64,000 nucleotides of DNA. It comes from Agromyces bracchium (lineage in GTDB: Bacteria > Actinomycetota > Actinomycetes > Actinomycetales > Microbacteriaceae). The stretch's first letter is position 1, and the number at the start of each line of letters is the position of its first letter. The stretch spans positions 186,001-250,000 of the forward strand of contig NZ_WMLB01000025.1 in NCBI RefSeq assembly GCF_009709675.1, given 5' to 3'. Position numbers and translations under genes: made by a program. The notes under the pieces were generated by a model. That model was not told the origin of the DNA. It searched no databases and saw nothing but the letters and a program-made list of their open reading frames with translations. Of this stretch, positions 1-8,789 are shown piece by piece.

Positions 1-1539
<1,539 letters not shown>

Positions 1540-1577
1540 TGAGTTCCTCACGTCTGGAGTGCGCGGTTCAGCCCTCC

Positions 1578-1583
1578 AGCCTA
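1578..1583 (-). promoter_or_regulatory. Putative -10 box (TAGGCT) for ettA
   Basis: On the minus strand TAGGCT lies about 38 nt before the ettA GTG, giving a short leader that carries the ribosome binding site. It matches the -10 form found repeatedly in this window. No clear -35 is seen. Confidence 0.4.
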
Positions 1584-1629
1584 GCGGCCCGCGCCGACGC
1601 GTCCGGTCCTGACCGTTCGTCGGCACCCG

Positions 1630-2145
1630 TCAGCCGACGGGGACCGTCGCCCCGACGAGGCATCCGCCCGTGCCGAGGCCCGGTTGCTCCGCGCTCCGGT
1701 ATCCTCCGGCGGCCGGGCCGTACTGGCCGACGAGGCAGCGATCCCCGATCCGAACGGAGAACTGGATCGAGTCGGCCGGCTCGCCGAGGGTCGTCGTGTC
1801 GGAGGTGACCTGCATCGCACCCCGGTCGAACCCTGCCTCGACGAGCGCGTCGACGAACGCGGGTCCGCCCGCGGCGGCGTCGGCCTCGAGCACCGACCGA
1901 TTCACTGCATCGAAGCGACCGAGATCGGCCGATGCCGACGGTGCCGGGCTTTCGGGCTCCGATTCGCTCTGCACTTCCGCCGTCGACGACGCCGCCGAAG
2001 ACGCCTCGGATGACGGCGGTCGGTCCGCGATCCCATTCACGCCGGAGCAGCCCGCCAGGAGGAGGAGCGCGCCCGCGGCGAGGGCGGCGGCGCCGACCCG
2101 CCCGCCCGCATGGACCCTCGGCACCGTCAGTCGCTCGATCCCCAC
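1630..2145 (-). CDS. Predicted lipoprotein of unknown function
   Basis: A 171-residue protein with a short basic N-terminus, a hydrophobic stretch and a lipobox LLAGC with the modified Cys at about residue 32. Then comes a Ser/Glu/Pro/Ala-rich linker (about residues 45-70) and a compact C-terminal domain with two cysteines (in DRCLVGQYG and GGCLVG) that could form a disulfide outside the membrane. I do not recognise the domain. The start chosen is GTG 2145, because TAGACT lies 8 nt upstream; a second GTG at 2124 would give a more typical signal peptide. It is transcribed alone, between ettA and ssb. Confidence 0.7.
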   Translation of the reverse strand: MGIERLTVPRVHAGGRVGAAALAAGALLLLAGCSGVNGIADRPPSSEASSAASSTAEVQSESEPESPAPSASADLGRFDAVNRSVLEADAAAGGPAFVDALVEAGFDRGAMQVTSDTTTLGEPADSIQFSVRIGDRCLVGQYGPAAGGYRSAEQPGLGTGGCLVGATVPVG

Positions 2146-2153
2146 GGGGGCCG

Positions 2154-2159
2154 AGTCTA
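2154..2159 (-). promoter_or_regulatory. -10 box (TAGACT) for the lipoprotein gene
   Basis: TAGACT on the minus strand, 8 nt before GTG 2145. The mRNA would be leaderless or have one or two leader bases. Confidence 0.45.
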
Positions 2160-2215
2160 CGACGCGGCCACCGCGGGTCCCGGGGACGACGCCACCTGCG
2201 CGAGCGGGGCGACGG

Positions 2216-2788
2216 TCAGCGGGCGGGCGCCGGGTCGAGCGCGGAGTCCTCCTCCGCGACCTCCTCCGCGACGACGACGGTGTCATCCTCGGCGACCTCC
2301 GGAACCGACCAGTCGGCACCCTCCGCCCAGGTCGGCACGTCGGTACGCCCCGGCTCGTCGTGCACGTCGGACGACGCGATCGACGACTCGCCGGCAGCCT
2401 CGGCCTCCTCGGCGGGCTCGACGAGCCGCGCACCGGAGGTCTTCGAGTAGACCGCGACACCCCACGACAGGTCGTGGCCGATCGCATCGGCATCGATCTC
2501 GATGGCGGTGCCCGAGCGCTCGCCGGTCTCCCATGCGCGGATGCGGAGTCGCCCGTGCACGACCACCCGCTCGCCCTTGCGGAGCGAGCGTGCGGTGTTC
2601 AGGGCGAGCTGCCGGAACGACGAGACCGTGTACCAGTTGGTCTCGCCGTCGGTCCACGCGCCGGTGGCGCGGTCGAAGAAGCGGCGCGTCGAGGCCAGCC
2701 GGAAGTTGGTGATCGGCAGGCCGGTCGCGGTGACGTTGTGTCGGGGGTCGCTGCCGACGACGCCGGTGATGGTCACGAGATCGGACAT
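2216..2788 (-). CDS. ssb: Single-stranded DNA-binding protein, accessory type
   Basis: 190 residues. Residues about 3-112 form the SSB OB-fold (TITGVVGSDP at the N-terminus, NWYTVSSFRQLA, and RKGERVVVHGRLRIR). The C-terminal part is an acidic Ala/Glu/Asp-rich tail that ends PAPAR and lacks the DDxIPF tip by which replicative SSB recruits partner proteins. This suggests a second, accessory SSB (SsbB-like) rather than the essential SSB normally found between rpsF and rpsR. The ATG has GAGGAG five bases upstream. It is flanked by a hairpin on the msrA side, so it is probably monocistronic. Confidence 0.88.
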   Translation of the reverse strand: MSDLVTITGVVGSDPRHNVTATGLPITNFRLASTRRFFDRATGAWTDGETNWYTVSSFRQLALNTARSLRKGERVVVHGRLRIRAWETGERSGTAIEIDADAIGHDLSWGVAVYSKTSGARLVEPAEEAEAAGESSIASSDVHDEPGRTDVPTWAEGADWSVPEVAEDDTVVVAEEVAEEDSALDPAPAR

Positions 2789-2831
2789 GGGGGCTCCTCA
2801 AGGGGTCGACGCCGCCGCGGATCGGCGGCTC

Positions 2832-2874
2832 GCGGCATCCGGGGCCCTCGTGCCGGAACGACCCCGGATGCCGC
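2832..2874. terminator. Long inverted repeat between msrA and ssb
   Basis: A perfect 13-bp inverted repeat, GCGGCATCCGGGG (2832-2844) and its complement (2862-2874), with a 17-nt loop. It lies downstream of msrA and could end its transcript, but no T-tract follows. Both arms contain the window-wide motif CGGATGCC. Confidence 0.5.
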
Positions 2875-2966
2875 TCACCACAGCGTGGCGGCGGCGCCAC
2901 GGCCTCCGTCGGCGTCGACGCCGGACCGTGAACGGGCCGCCTCGGACGCGAGCTGGTGAGGAGGGG

Positions 2967-3494
2967 TCAGGCGACGATGTAGTCCGCGTACGAGCGTCGG
3001 ATCTTGTTCACCTTCGGGAGTGCGACCGCGAGGCAGTAGCCCTGGCCCGGGTTCTTCGCGAAGAAGTCCTGGTGGTACTCCTCCGCGGCGAAGAACTCGC
3101 CGAGCGGCTCGATGGTCGTGACCACCTCGCCCGGCCACCAGTCGGACGCGCGCGTGCGCGCCGCCTCGAACAGCTCGCGCTGCGCGTCGTCCGTGAAGAA
3201 CATCGCCGAACGGTACTGCGTGCCGACGTCCGCGCCCTGGCGGTTCAGCTGCGTCGGGTCGTGCAGCGTGAAGAACACGTCGAGCACGACCTCGCGCGGC
3301 AGCACCTCGGGATCGAAGTCGACGCGCACGGCCTCGGCGTGCCCGGTCGCGCCCGTGCAGACGAGTTCGTACGACGGGTTCGGCGTCGAACCGCCGGTGT
3401 AGCCCGACACGACGTCGTGCACGCCGCGAAGCGTGCGGTAGACGGCATCCAGGCACCAGAAGCAGCCGCCGGCGAGAACGAAGCTTTCCATCAC
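2967..3494 (-). CDS. msrA: Peptide-methionine (S)-S-oxide reductase MsrA
   Basis: Reduces methionine-S-sulfoxide in proteins and free Met using thioredoxin. The catalytic motif GGCFWC is at residues 9-14 and the family-typical segments GYTGG, TGHAEAVRVDFDP, DPTQLNRQG.DVGTQYRS and EEYHQDF are all present. A Cys near residue 154 (GQGYCLAV) is the probable resolving cysteine. In-frame starts exist at ATG 3500, GTG 3494 and ATG 3491. I chose GTG 3494 because the minus-strand -10 TAGCCT ends exactly six bases before it, as in other leaderless genes here. It is divergent from the aldo-keto reductase and shares the promoter with it. Confidence 0.93.
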   Translation of the reverse strand: MMESFVLAGGCFWCLDAVYRTLRGVHDVVSGYTGGSTPNPSYELVCTGATGHAEAVRVDFDPEVLPREVVLDVFFTLHDPTQLNRQGADVGTQYRSAMFFTDDAQRELFEAARTRASDWWPGEVVTTIEPLGEFFAAEEYHQDFFAKNPGQGYCLAVALPKVNKIRRSYADYIVA

Positions 3495-3499
3495 GGCCA

Positions 3500-3506
3500 T
3501 AGGCTA
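3500..3506. promoter_or_regulatory. Shared bidirectional -10 element (TAGGCTA) for msrA and the aldo-keto reductase
   Basis: The seven bases TAGGCTA read as TAGGCT on the plus strand (3500-3505, six nt before ATG 3512) and as TAGCCT on the minus strand (3506-3501, six nt before GTG 3494). Both genes would be leaderless and fire from the same DNA. Confidence 0.55.
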
Positions 3507-3511
3507 CCGGC

Positions 3512-4519
3512 ATGACCTTCGTCGCCTCCCCCGACCGATACGACCACATGACCTACAACCGGATCGGACGGAGCGGCCTGAAGCTCCCCGCGCTCTCCCT
3601 CGGCCTCTGGCACAACTTCGGCCACGACCGTCCGCTCGACACCCAGCGCGCGATCGTGCGGCGCGCGTTCGACCTCGGCATCACGCACTTCGACCTCGCG
3701 AACAACTACGGCCCGCCGCCCGGAAGCGCCGAGGAGAACTTCGGCCGACTGCTCGCGACCGACCTGAAGCCGTACCGCGACGAGCTCATCGTCTCGTCGA
3801 AGGCCGGCTACCTGATGTGGGACGGCCCGTACGGCGAGTGGGGTTCGCGCAAGAACCTGCTGGCCTCGCTCGACCAGAGCCTCGGGCGACTGGGCCTCGA
3901 TTATGTCGACGTGTTCTACTCGCACCGGCCCGACCCCGAGACGCCGATCGAGGAGACGATGGGCGCGCTCGCGCACGCCGTCCGGCAGGGCAAGGCGCTG
4001 TACGCGGGCATCTCCAACTACTCGCCCGAGCAGACGATCGCCGCCGCCGAGGCACTTTCCGCCGAGGGCGTGCCCCTCACGATCCACCAGCCTCGCTACT
4101 CGATGTTCGACCGGCACATCGAAGGCGGGCTCTTCCCCGCGCTCGACGAGGTGGGCGCCTCGGCCATCGTCTTCTCGCCGCTCGCGCAGGGCCTGCTCAC
4201 CGATCGCTACCTCTCCGGCGACGTGCCCGCGGGATCACGTGCGGCGACGAGCCACTTCCTGCCGGCCGAGCGCATCAGCGAGGAGTACCTCGAGCGCGCC
4301 CGCGCCCTGAACGCGATCGCCGAGGGGCGCGGCCAGTCGCTCGCGCAGCTCGCCCTGTCGTGGGTGCTGCGCGTGCCGCAGGTCGCCAGCGCGCTGATCG
4401 GTGCCTCCAGCGTCGCGCAACTCGAGCAGAACGTCGCCGCGCTCGACGCGGCGCCGCTCACCGACGAGGAGATCGCCGCGATCGAACCGCACGCCGCCGA
4501 CGGCACCGCCCTCGGCTGA
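3512..4519 (+). CDS. Aldo/keto reductase, YghZ/GPR-like
   Basis: 335-residue NADPH-dependent oxidoreductase of the AKR superfamily, closest in pattern to L-glyceraldehyde 3-phosphate reductase (YghZ). The TIM-barrel catalytic tetrad is visible: Asp61 and Tyr66 (DLANNYG), Lys97 (SSKAGY) and His138 (YSHRP). The cofactor-binding C-terminal part (FSPLAQGLLTDRYL; ALIGASSVAQLEQN) is also typical. The ATG lies six bases after TAGGCT, hence leaderless. Divergence from msrA hints at a shared role in handling oxidized or carbonyl-damaged molecules, which is inference. Confidence 0.9.
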   Translation: MTFVASPDRYDHMTYNRIGRSGLKLPALSLGLWHNFGHDRPLDTQRAIVRRAFDLGITHFDLANNYGPPPGSAEENFGRLLATDLKPYRDELIVSSKAGYLMWDGPYGEWGSRKNLLASLDQSLGRLGLDYVDVFYSHRPDPETPIEETMGALAHAVRQGKALYAGISNYSPEQTIAAAEALSAEGVPLTIHQPRYSMFDRHIEGGLFPALDEVGASAIVFSPLAQGLLTDRYLSGDVPAGSRAATSHFLPAERISEEYLERARALNAIAEGRGQSLAQLALSWVLRVPQVASALIGASSVAQLEQNVAALDAAPLTDEEIAAIEPHAADGTALG

Positions 4520-4608
4520 GCGGATGCCGCGAACCCGGCGCGCCTCGCAGCCGGCGACGGTCGCGAGGCACGCCGGGCCGGCTGCGTTCCGCCGGAGCCT
4601 CGCAGCGC

Positions 4609-4614
4609 TAGCCT
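4609..4614 (+). promoter_or_regulatory. -10 box (TAGCCT), leaderless start for the 4621 gene
   Basis: TAGCCT six bases before ATG 4621. Confidence 0.45.
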
Positions 4615-4620
4615 GCGCTC

Positions 4621-5313
4621 ATGCAGTGGTGGAATGACATCGTCGCCTGGCTCCTCTCGGACGAGAACCGTCCCGTGCTGTTCACGGCCGGGGTCGTGTT
4701 CGTCTCGGTCCTCGTCTCCGGGCTGCTCTCCGCGTGGATCGCACGGTCCGCCGTGCGCGGCCTGATCCGGCAGCGCGACCGCGAGCTGCGCCGCGCCGCG
4801 ATCGCGACGCTCATCGACGCCGCGACCGAGGCGTCCGTGTGGAACTCGCTGACCCCGCAGGAGCAGGTCCTCGCCGACCGTGCGGTCGGACAGGCCGACA
4901 TCCAGGTCCGCCTCCTGCCGCTGCGCGGCGCCGACGTCGCCGCCGACTGGGCGGCCCACCAGCTGCACGAGCTGAAGCGCGCCTCGGCGACCTTCGGCTA
5001 CCAGCTCGACCCGGCGGTCGCCGAGTTCCGGGAGCGCATGCTCGAGTGGCAGCGGCACCCGTCGCGGACTCGTCGCGACTTCCGCAACGACCTCGAGCGC
5101 TGGCGCCTGCAGCGCGACGAGCCGGTGCAGGAACTCGCCTCCGAGCAGGACACCTGGGTCGCCGAGCAGCACCACGAGCGGTACACGCAGACCCCGCTCG
5201 TCGAGGACGCCTCGACGCAGCCGGTCACGACGCCGGCCGCGCCGGCCGCACCCGAGGCAGGCGAGGTCGCCGACGCCGACACCGACCGCCGCGCGGTCGC
5301 CCAGCGCGACTGA
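4621..5313 (+). CDS. Single-pass membrane protein of unknown function
   Basis: 230 residues. One transmembrane helix spans about residues 19-41 (FTAGVVFVSVLVSGLLSAW). It is followed by a charged, largely helical cytoplasmic region (about 42-190) with many Arg/Glu/Gln residues and Trp-containing segments, and a Pro/Ala/Glu-rich tail. I do not recognise a family. It stands alone, convergent with nadE. Confidence 0.75.
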   Translation: MQWWNDIVAWLLSDENRPVLFTAGVVFVSVLVSGLLSAWIARSAVRGLIRQRDRELRRAAIATLIDAATEASVWNSLTPQEQVLADRAVGQADIQVRLLPLRGADVAADWAAHQLHELKRASATFGYQLDPAVAEFRERMLEWQRHPSRTRRDFRNDLERWRLQRDEPVQELASEQDTWVAEQHHERYTQTPLVEDASTQPVTTPAAPAAPEAGEVADADTDRRAVAQRD

Positions 5314-5362
5314 CCCCTGCTGCCGTCCACGACGCGCGCGGGGCCTCACCCGTGGCGACGCG

Positions 5363-6187
5363 TCAGGCGCGCCACCACGCGTCGAACATCGTGACGGGCT
5401 CGGCGCGCTTGTGCCGGGTCTGCAGGAAGCGGGCCTCGATCTTCTCGGCGACCAGGTCGTCGATTTCGCGGCCTTCGAGGAAGTCGTCGATGTCGCGGTA
5501 CGTCAAGCCGAGGTTCGCCTCGTCGGCCTGCCCGGGATCGTGGTCGAGCAGGTCGGCCGTCGGGGTCTTCAGGTAGAGCCGCTCGGGCGCACCGAGGTGC
5601 TCGAGGACCGCTCGCCCCTGGCGCTTGGTGAGGCCGGACAACGGCAGGAGGTCGGCACCGCCGTCGCCGAACTTGGTGAAGAAGCCGGTGACGGCCTCGG
5701 CCGCGTGGTCGGTGCCGACGACGAGCAGCCCGCCCTCGCTGGCCAACGCGTACTGGGCCACCATCCGCATGCGCGCCTTGACGTTGCCCTTGCCGAAGTC
5801 GCTGACCGGCCCGCCCACGGCGGCCTCGAAGTCGGCCGCGAGCCCGTCGACGCCGCCCTTGATGTTGAACTCGATCGTCTCGGACGGCCGGATGAACCCG
5901 AGTGCGAGCTCGGCATCGGCCGCGTCGCGCTGCACGCCGTAGGGCAGCCGGACGGCGATGAATCGCGCCGTGCGCCCCTCCACGGCGAGCTCCTCCACGG
6001 CGAGCTGGCAGAGCCGGCCGGCGAGCGAGGAGTCCTGCCCGCCGCTGATGCCGAGGACGAGGCCGTTCGCGCCGGATGCCGCGAGGTAGGCCTTGAGGAA
6101 GTCCACGCGCCGGCGGACCTGGTCGGCCGGGTCGATGGAGGCCTCGACGTGCAGTTCTTCGATGATCCGTGCCTGGAGGTCGCGCAT
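5363..6187 (-). CDS. nadE: NH3-dependent NAD+ synthetase
   Basis: Makes NAD+ from nicotinate adenine dinucleotide with ATP and ammonia. 274 residues, the length of the E. coli and Bacillus enzymes, with no glutaminase domain. The N-type ATP pyrophosphatase P-loop SGGQDSS is at residues 48-54. Other family segments are [41 protein letters not shown] and SYRDIDD-like [15 protein letters not shown] 6187 was chosen because the -10 box TATCGT lies six bases upstream, giving a leaderless mRNA, and because longer starts add an unconserved extension. Confidence 0.95.
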   Translation of the reverse strand: MRDLQARIIEELHVEASIDPADQVRRRVDFLKAYLAASGANGLVLGISGGQDSSLAGRLCQLAVEELAVEGRTARFIAVRLPYGVQRDAADAELALGFIRPSETIEFNIKGGVDGLAADFEAAVGGPVSDFGKGNVKARMRMVAQYALASEGGLLVVGTDHAAEAVTGFFTKFGDGGADLLPLSGLTKRQGRAVLEHLGAPERLYLKTPTADLLDHDPGQADEANLGLTYRDIDDFLEGREIDDLVAEKIEARFLQTRHKRAEPVTMFDAWWRA

Positions 6188-6193
6188 GCCACG

Positions 6194-6199
6194 ACGATA
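6194..6199 (-). promoter_or_regulatory. -10 box (TATCGT), leaderless start for nadE
   Basis: TATCGT on the minus strand, six bases before ATG 6187. Confidence 0.45.
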
Positions 6200-6291
6200 C
6201 GACACGCGTGTGACGGGCGGATGACGCATCCGCCGTTGCCCGGTCGCGGTCGTGCCGTCGGATAGCATTCCCACGACGGAGGGGGGTCCTC

Positions 6292-7497
6292 GTGCAGGTC
6301 GACGTACCCACGCTCGTGCTCATCCCCGCGATCGCGGCGCTCGCACCCCTCGCCGCCAGGGCCTTCGGCCGGTGGATCGCGATCCCCGTCGTCATCTTCG
6401 AGATCGTGCTGGGCATCGTGCTCGGCCCGTCGGCGCTCGGCTGGGTGCAGCCCGACCCGTTCATCGAGCTGCTGTCCGACTTCGGACTCGCCATGCTCTT
6501 CTTCCTCGCCGGCCAGGAGATCGACTTCGAGGCCATCCGGGGGCGCCCGCTGGTGCGGGCGAGCCTCGGGTGGGCGATCTCGATCGTCCTCGGCCTCGCC
6601 GCGGGGTGGTTCGTGGACCCCGACGCCGGGGCCGTGTTCATCGGCATCGCGCTCACCTCGACCGCGCTCGGCGCGCTCCTGCCGATCCTCAGGGACGCCG
6701 GCATGCTGCGCACGCCGTTCGGCGTCTCGGTGCTCGCCATCGGCGCGGCAGGTGAGTTCCTGCCGCTCATCGCCATCTCGCTCTTCCTCTCCGGACGCTC
6801 GCCGTTGCATGCGGCGATCGTGCTCGTCGCCTTCGCGGCGATCACCGGGGTCGCGATCTGGCGCGCGTCGAAGGGCGACGGCCGACGGCTCCACGAGGCG
6901 ATCACCGCGACGCTGCACACGAGCGGCCAGTTCGCGATCCGGCTCGTCATCCTGGTCATGCTCGCGCTGGTCGGGCTGTCGATCGTGCTCGACCTCGACA
7001 TGCTGCTCGGCGCGTTCGCCGCCGGCGTGATCGCCCGGCTCCTGCTCGACGGAGCACCCGAACAGGATCGCCGCACCATCGAGGTGAAGCTCGACGGCAT
7101 CGGGTTCGGCGTCTTCGTCCCGGTCTTCTTCATCTACACCGGCGTCACGTTCGACCTCGAGGCGCTCGTCGAGGACGCCCGGACGCTCCTGATGCTGCCC
7201 CTCTTCACCGCGCTGCTGCTCGTCACCCGCGGCGTGCCCTCGGCGCTGCTGGCCCCGCCCGGATCGAGCGCGCGCGACCGGATCTCGACCGGGCTCTTCG
7301 GGGCGACCGGCCTGCCGATCATCGTCGCGGTGACCACCATCGGCGTCGAGGCCGGCGACATGGACTCGGGCACGGCGTCGGCGCTCGTCGGCGCGGGCCT
7401 GCTCTCGCTGCTGCTCTTCCCGCTCATCGCGATCGCGATCGCCCGGAGCGGGTCTCGGCGCCCTCGGCAGGAATCGAACCTGCGACCAAGAGATTAG
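6292..7497 (+). CDS. Cation:proton antiporter, CPA2 (Kef) type membrane domain
   Basis: 401 residues made of about 11-12 hydrophobic segments, typical of the Na+/H+ exchanger domain of Kef-type transporters ([56 protein letters not shown]). No RCK/TrkA-N regulatory domain follows. Start GTG 6292, preceded by GGAGGGGGG and, farther up, TAGCAT. The last 13 codons are read from the antisense strand of the tRNA-Arg gene, and the peptide ends with the sequence typical of a translated tRNA complement ([10 protein letters not shown]). The annotated C-terminus is therefore an overlap, and the conserved part ends near residue 388. Confidence 0.88.
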   Translation: MQVDVPTLVLIPAIAALAPLAARAFGRWIAIPVVIFEIVLGIVLGPSALGWVQPDPFIELLSDFGLAMLFFLAGQEIDFEAIRGRPLVRASLGWAISIVLGLAAGWFVDPDAGAVFIGIALTSTALGALLPILRDAGMLRTPFGVSVLAIGAAGEFLPLIAISLFLSGRSPLHAAIVLVAFAAITGVAIWRASKGDGRRLHEAITATLHTSGQFAIRLVILVMLALVGLSIVLDLDMLLGAFAAGVIARLLLDGAPEQDRRTIEVKLDGIGFGVFVPVFFIYTGVTFDLEALVEDARTLLMLPLFTALLLVTRGVPSALLAPPGSSARDRISTGLFGATGLPIIVAVTTIGVEAGDMDSGTASALVGAGLLSLLLFPLIAIAIARSGSRRPRQESNLRPRD

Positions 7498-7531
7498 AAG
7501 GCTCCTGCTCTATCCGCTGAGCTACGAGGGC
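7459..7531 (-). tRNA. tRNA-Arg (anticodon TCT)
   Basis: On the minus strand: acceptor GCCCTCG pairs with CGAGGGC, D-arm GCTC/GAGC, anticodon loop CTTCTAA with TCT, T-arm GCAGG-TTCGATT-CCTGC, discriminator G. 73 nt with no encoded CCA. The base pair nearest the anticodon loop (C31-T39) is a mismatch. It reads AGA codons, which are rare at this GC content. It overlaps the 3' end of the antiporter gene on the other strand. Confidence 0.95.
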
Positions 7532-7622
7532 CGATCGCCACCACGATACCGCAGGGGCCCGGACGCACCGCGGGCGCGCACACCTCGGGTGCCCGACGCA
7601 CGGCCGTGTCGGCGCGCGCGGC

Positions 7623-7628
7623 TAGACT
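7623..7628 (+). promoter_or_regulatory. -10 box (TAGACT), leaderless start for orn
   Basis: TAGACT six bases before ATG 7635. Confidence 0.5.
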
Positions 7629-7634
7629 CACCGC

Positions 7635-8276
7635 ATGGCATCCTCGAGCGACCGACTGGTCTGGATCGACTGCGAGATGACGGGGCTCGACCTCGAGGTC
7701 GACGAACTGGTCGAGATCGCGGTCGTGATCACCGACTACGACCTCGAGCCGGTCGACGAGGGCCTCGACATCGTCATCAAGCCCGACGCGAGCGCGCTCG
7801 AGTCGATGGGCGACTTCGTGCGCGCGATGCACACGCAGTCCGGCCTCATCGAGGAGATCCCGAACGGCGTGTCCGTGGCCGACGCCGAGTACCAGGTGCT
7901 CGAGTACGTGCTGAAGCACGTGCCCGACGTGCAGCGGGCCCCGCTCGCGGGCAACTCGATCGGCACCGACCGTGCGTTCATCAGCCGGTACATGCCGCGC
8001 CTCGACGCGCACCTGCACTACCGCAACGTCGACGTGTCCTCGATCAAGGAGCTCGCCAAGCGCTGGTACCCCCGCGCCTACTTCAATGCGCCGGCGAAGG
8101 ACGGCGGGCATCGGGCGCTCGCCGACATCCTCGAGTCGATCCGCGAACTGCAGTACTACCGGCGCGCGGTCTTCGTCGCCGACCCCGGGCCGACCAGCCA
8201 GGAACTCCAGGCCATCGCCGCCGACGTCGTCGCCGACGGCACCGCGGTGTCAACGAGCACCTCGAACGTGGTGTAA
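7635..8276 (+). CDS. orn: Oligoribonuclease
   Basis: 3'-5' exoribonuclease that degrades di- and short oligoribonucleotides, including pGpG. The DEDDh catalytic residues are visible: Asp12 and Glu14 (WIDCEMTG), Asp112 (GTDRAFI), His159 and Asp164 (GHRALADI). The family segment ESMGDFVRAMHTQSGL is present. It has 213 residues, slightly longer than E. coli Orn because of a C-terminal Ala/Thr/Ser tail. The start is set by a leaderless promoter. It sits between two tRNA genes, followed by tRNA-His after 38 bases. Confidence 0.96.
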   Translation: MASSSDRLVWIDCEMTGLDLEVDELVEIAVVITDYDLEPVDEGLDIVIKPDASALESMGDFVRAMHTQSGLIEEIPNGVSVADAEYQVLEYVLKHVPDVQRAPLAGNSIGTDRAFISRYMPRLDAHLHYRNVDVSSIKELAKRWYPRAYFNAPAKDGGHRALADILESIRELQYYRRAVFVADPGPTSQELQAIAADVVADGTAVSTSTSNVV

Positions 8277-8314
8277 TCTCGTAGGGTTGCCGCTCGTGCG
8301 AACGAGCCGCGCAT

Positions 8315-8391
8315 GGTGGGTATAGCTCAGTCGGTAGAGCGCCTGGTTGTGGTCCAGGAGGTCGCGGGTTCAAGCCCCGTTACTCACCCCA
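8315..8391 (+). tRNA. tRNA-His (anticodon GTG)
   Basis: The acceptor GTGGGTA pairs with TACTCAC, with the extra G(-1) of tRNA-His at 8315 opposite C73 at 8388. D-arm GCTC/GAGC, anticodon stem-loop CCTGG-TTGTGGT-CCAGG, T-arm CGGG-TTCAAGC-CCCG. Unlike tRNA-Arg in this window it has an encoded CCA (8389-8391). Confidence 0.96.
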
Positions 8392-8416
8392 ATTCGCCTC
8401 CAGATCGGAGCCGCTC

Positions 8417-8764
8417 GTGGAACTCGACGCCGAGGCGTTCGAACGGCTCGTCGTCGACGAACTCGACGAGTTGCCCGACGACATGGTCGAGGGCCTCGAG
8501 AACGTCGTGTTCGTGGTCGAGGACCGCCCGGAGGACGGCTCGCTCGACCTGCTCGGCCTGTACGAGGGCGTGTCGCTGACCGAACGCGACCGCTACGGCT
8601 TCGGCGAGATGCCCGACCGGATCGTGCTCTACCGCGAGCCGCTGCTCGCGATCGCCGACACCGAAGACGAGCTCCGCGACGAGATCCACGTGACGCTCGT
8701 CCACGAGATCGCGCATTTCTACGGCATCGACGACGACCGGCTGCACGAGCTCGGCTGGGCGTGA
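8417..8764 (+). CDS. Small metallopeptidase-fold protein (Zincin_1 / PF06262-like)
   Basis: 115 residues. The C-terminal part holds the zinc-binding motif HEIAHFYG (HExxH at residues 96-100) followed by DDDRLHELGW. This is the signature of a family of minimal metallopeptidases common in actinobacteria and of unknown substrate. The GTG start at 8417 follows tRNA-His by 25 bases, so the mRNA could be processed from the tRNA precursor. Confidence 0.85.
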   Translation: MELDAEAFERLVVDELDELPDDMVEGLENVVFVVEDRPEDGSLDLLGLYEGVSLTERDRYGFGEMPDRIVLYREPLLAIADTEDELRDEIHVTLVHEIAHFYGIDDDRLHELGWA

Positions 8765-8776
8765 CCTCGGTCGCGC

Positions 8777-8782
8777 TAGCCT
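8777..8782 (+). promoter_or_regulatory. -10 box (TAGCCT), leaderless start for the 8790 gene
   Basis: TAGCCT seven bases before ATG 8790. Confidence 0.45.
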
Positions 8783-8789
8783 GATTCGC

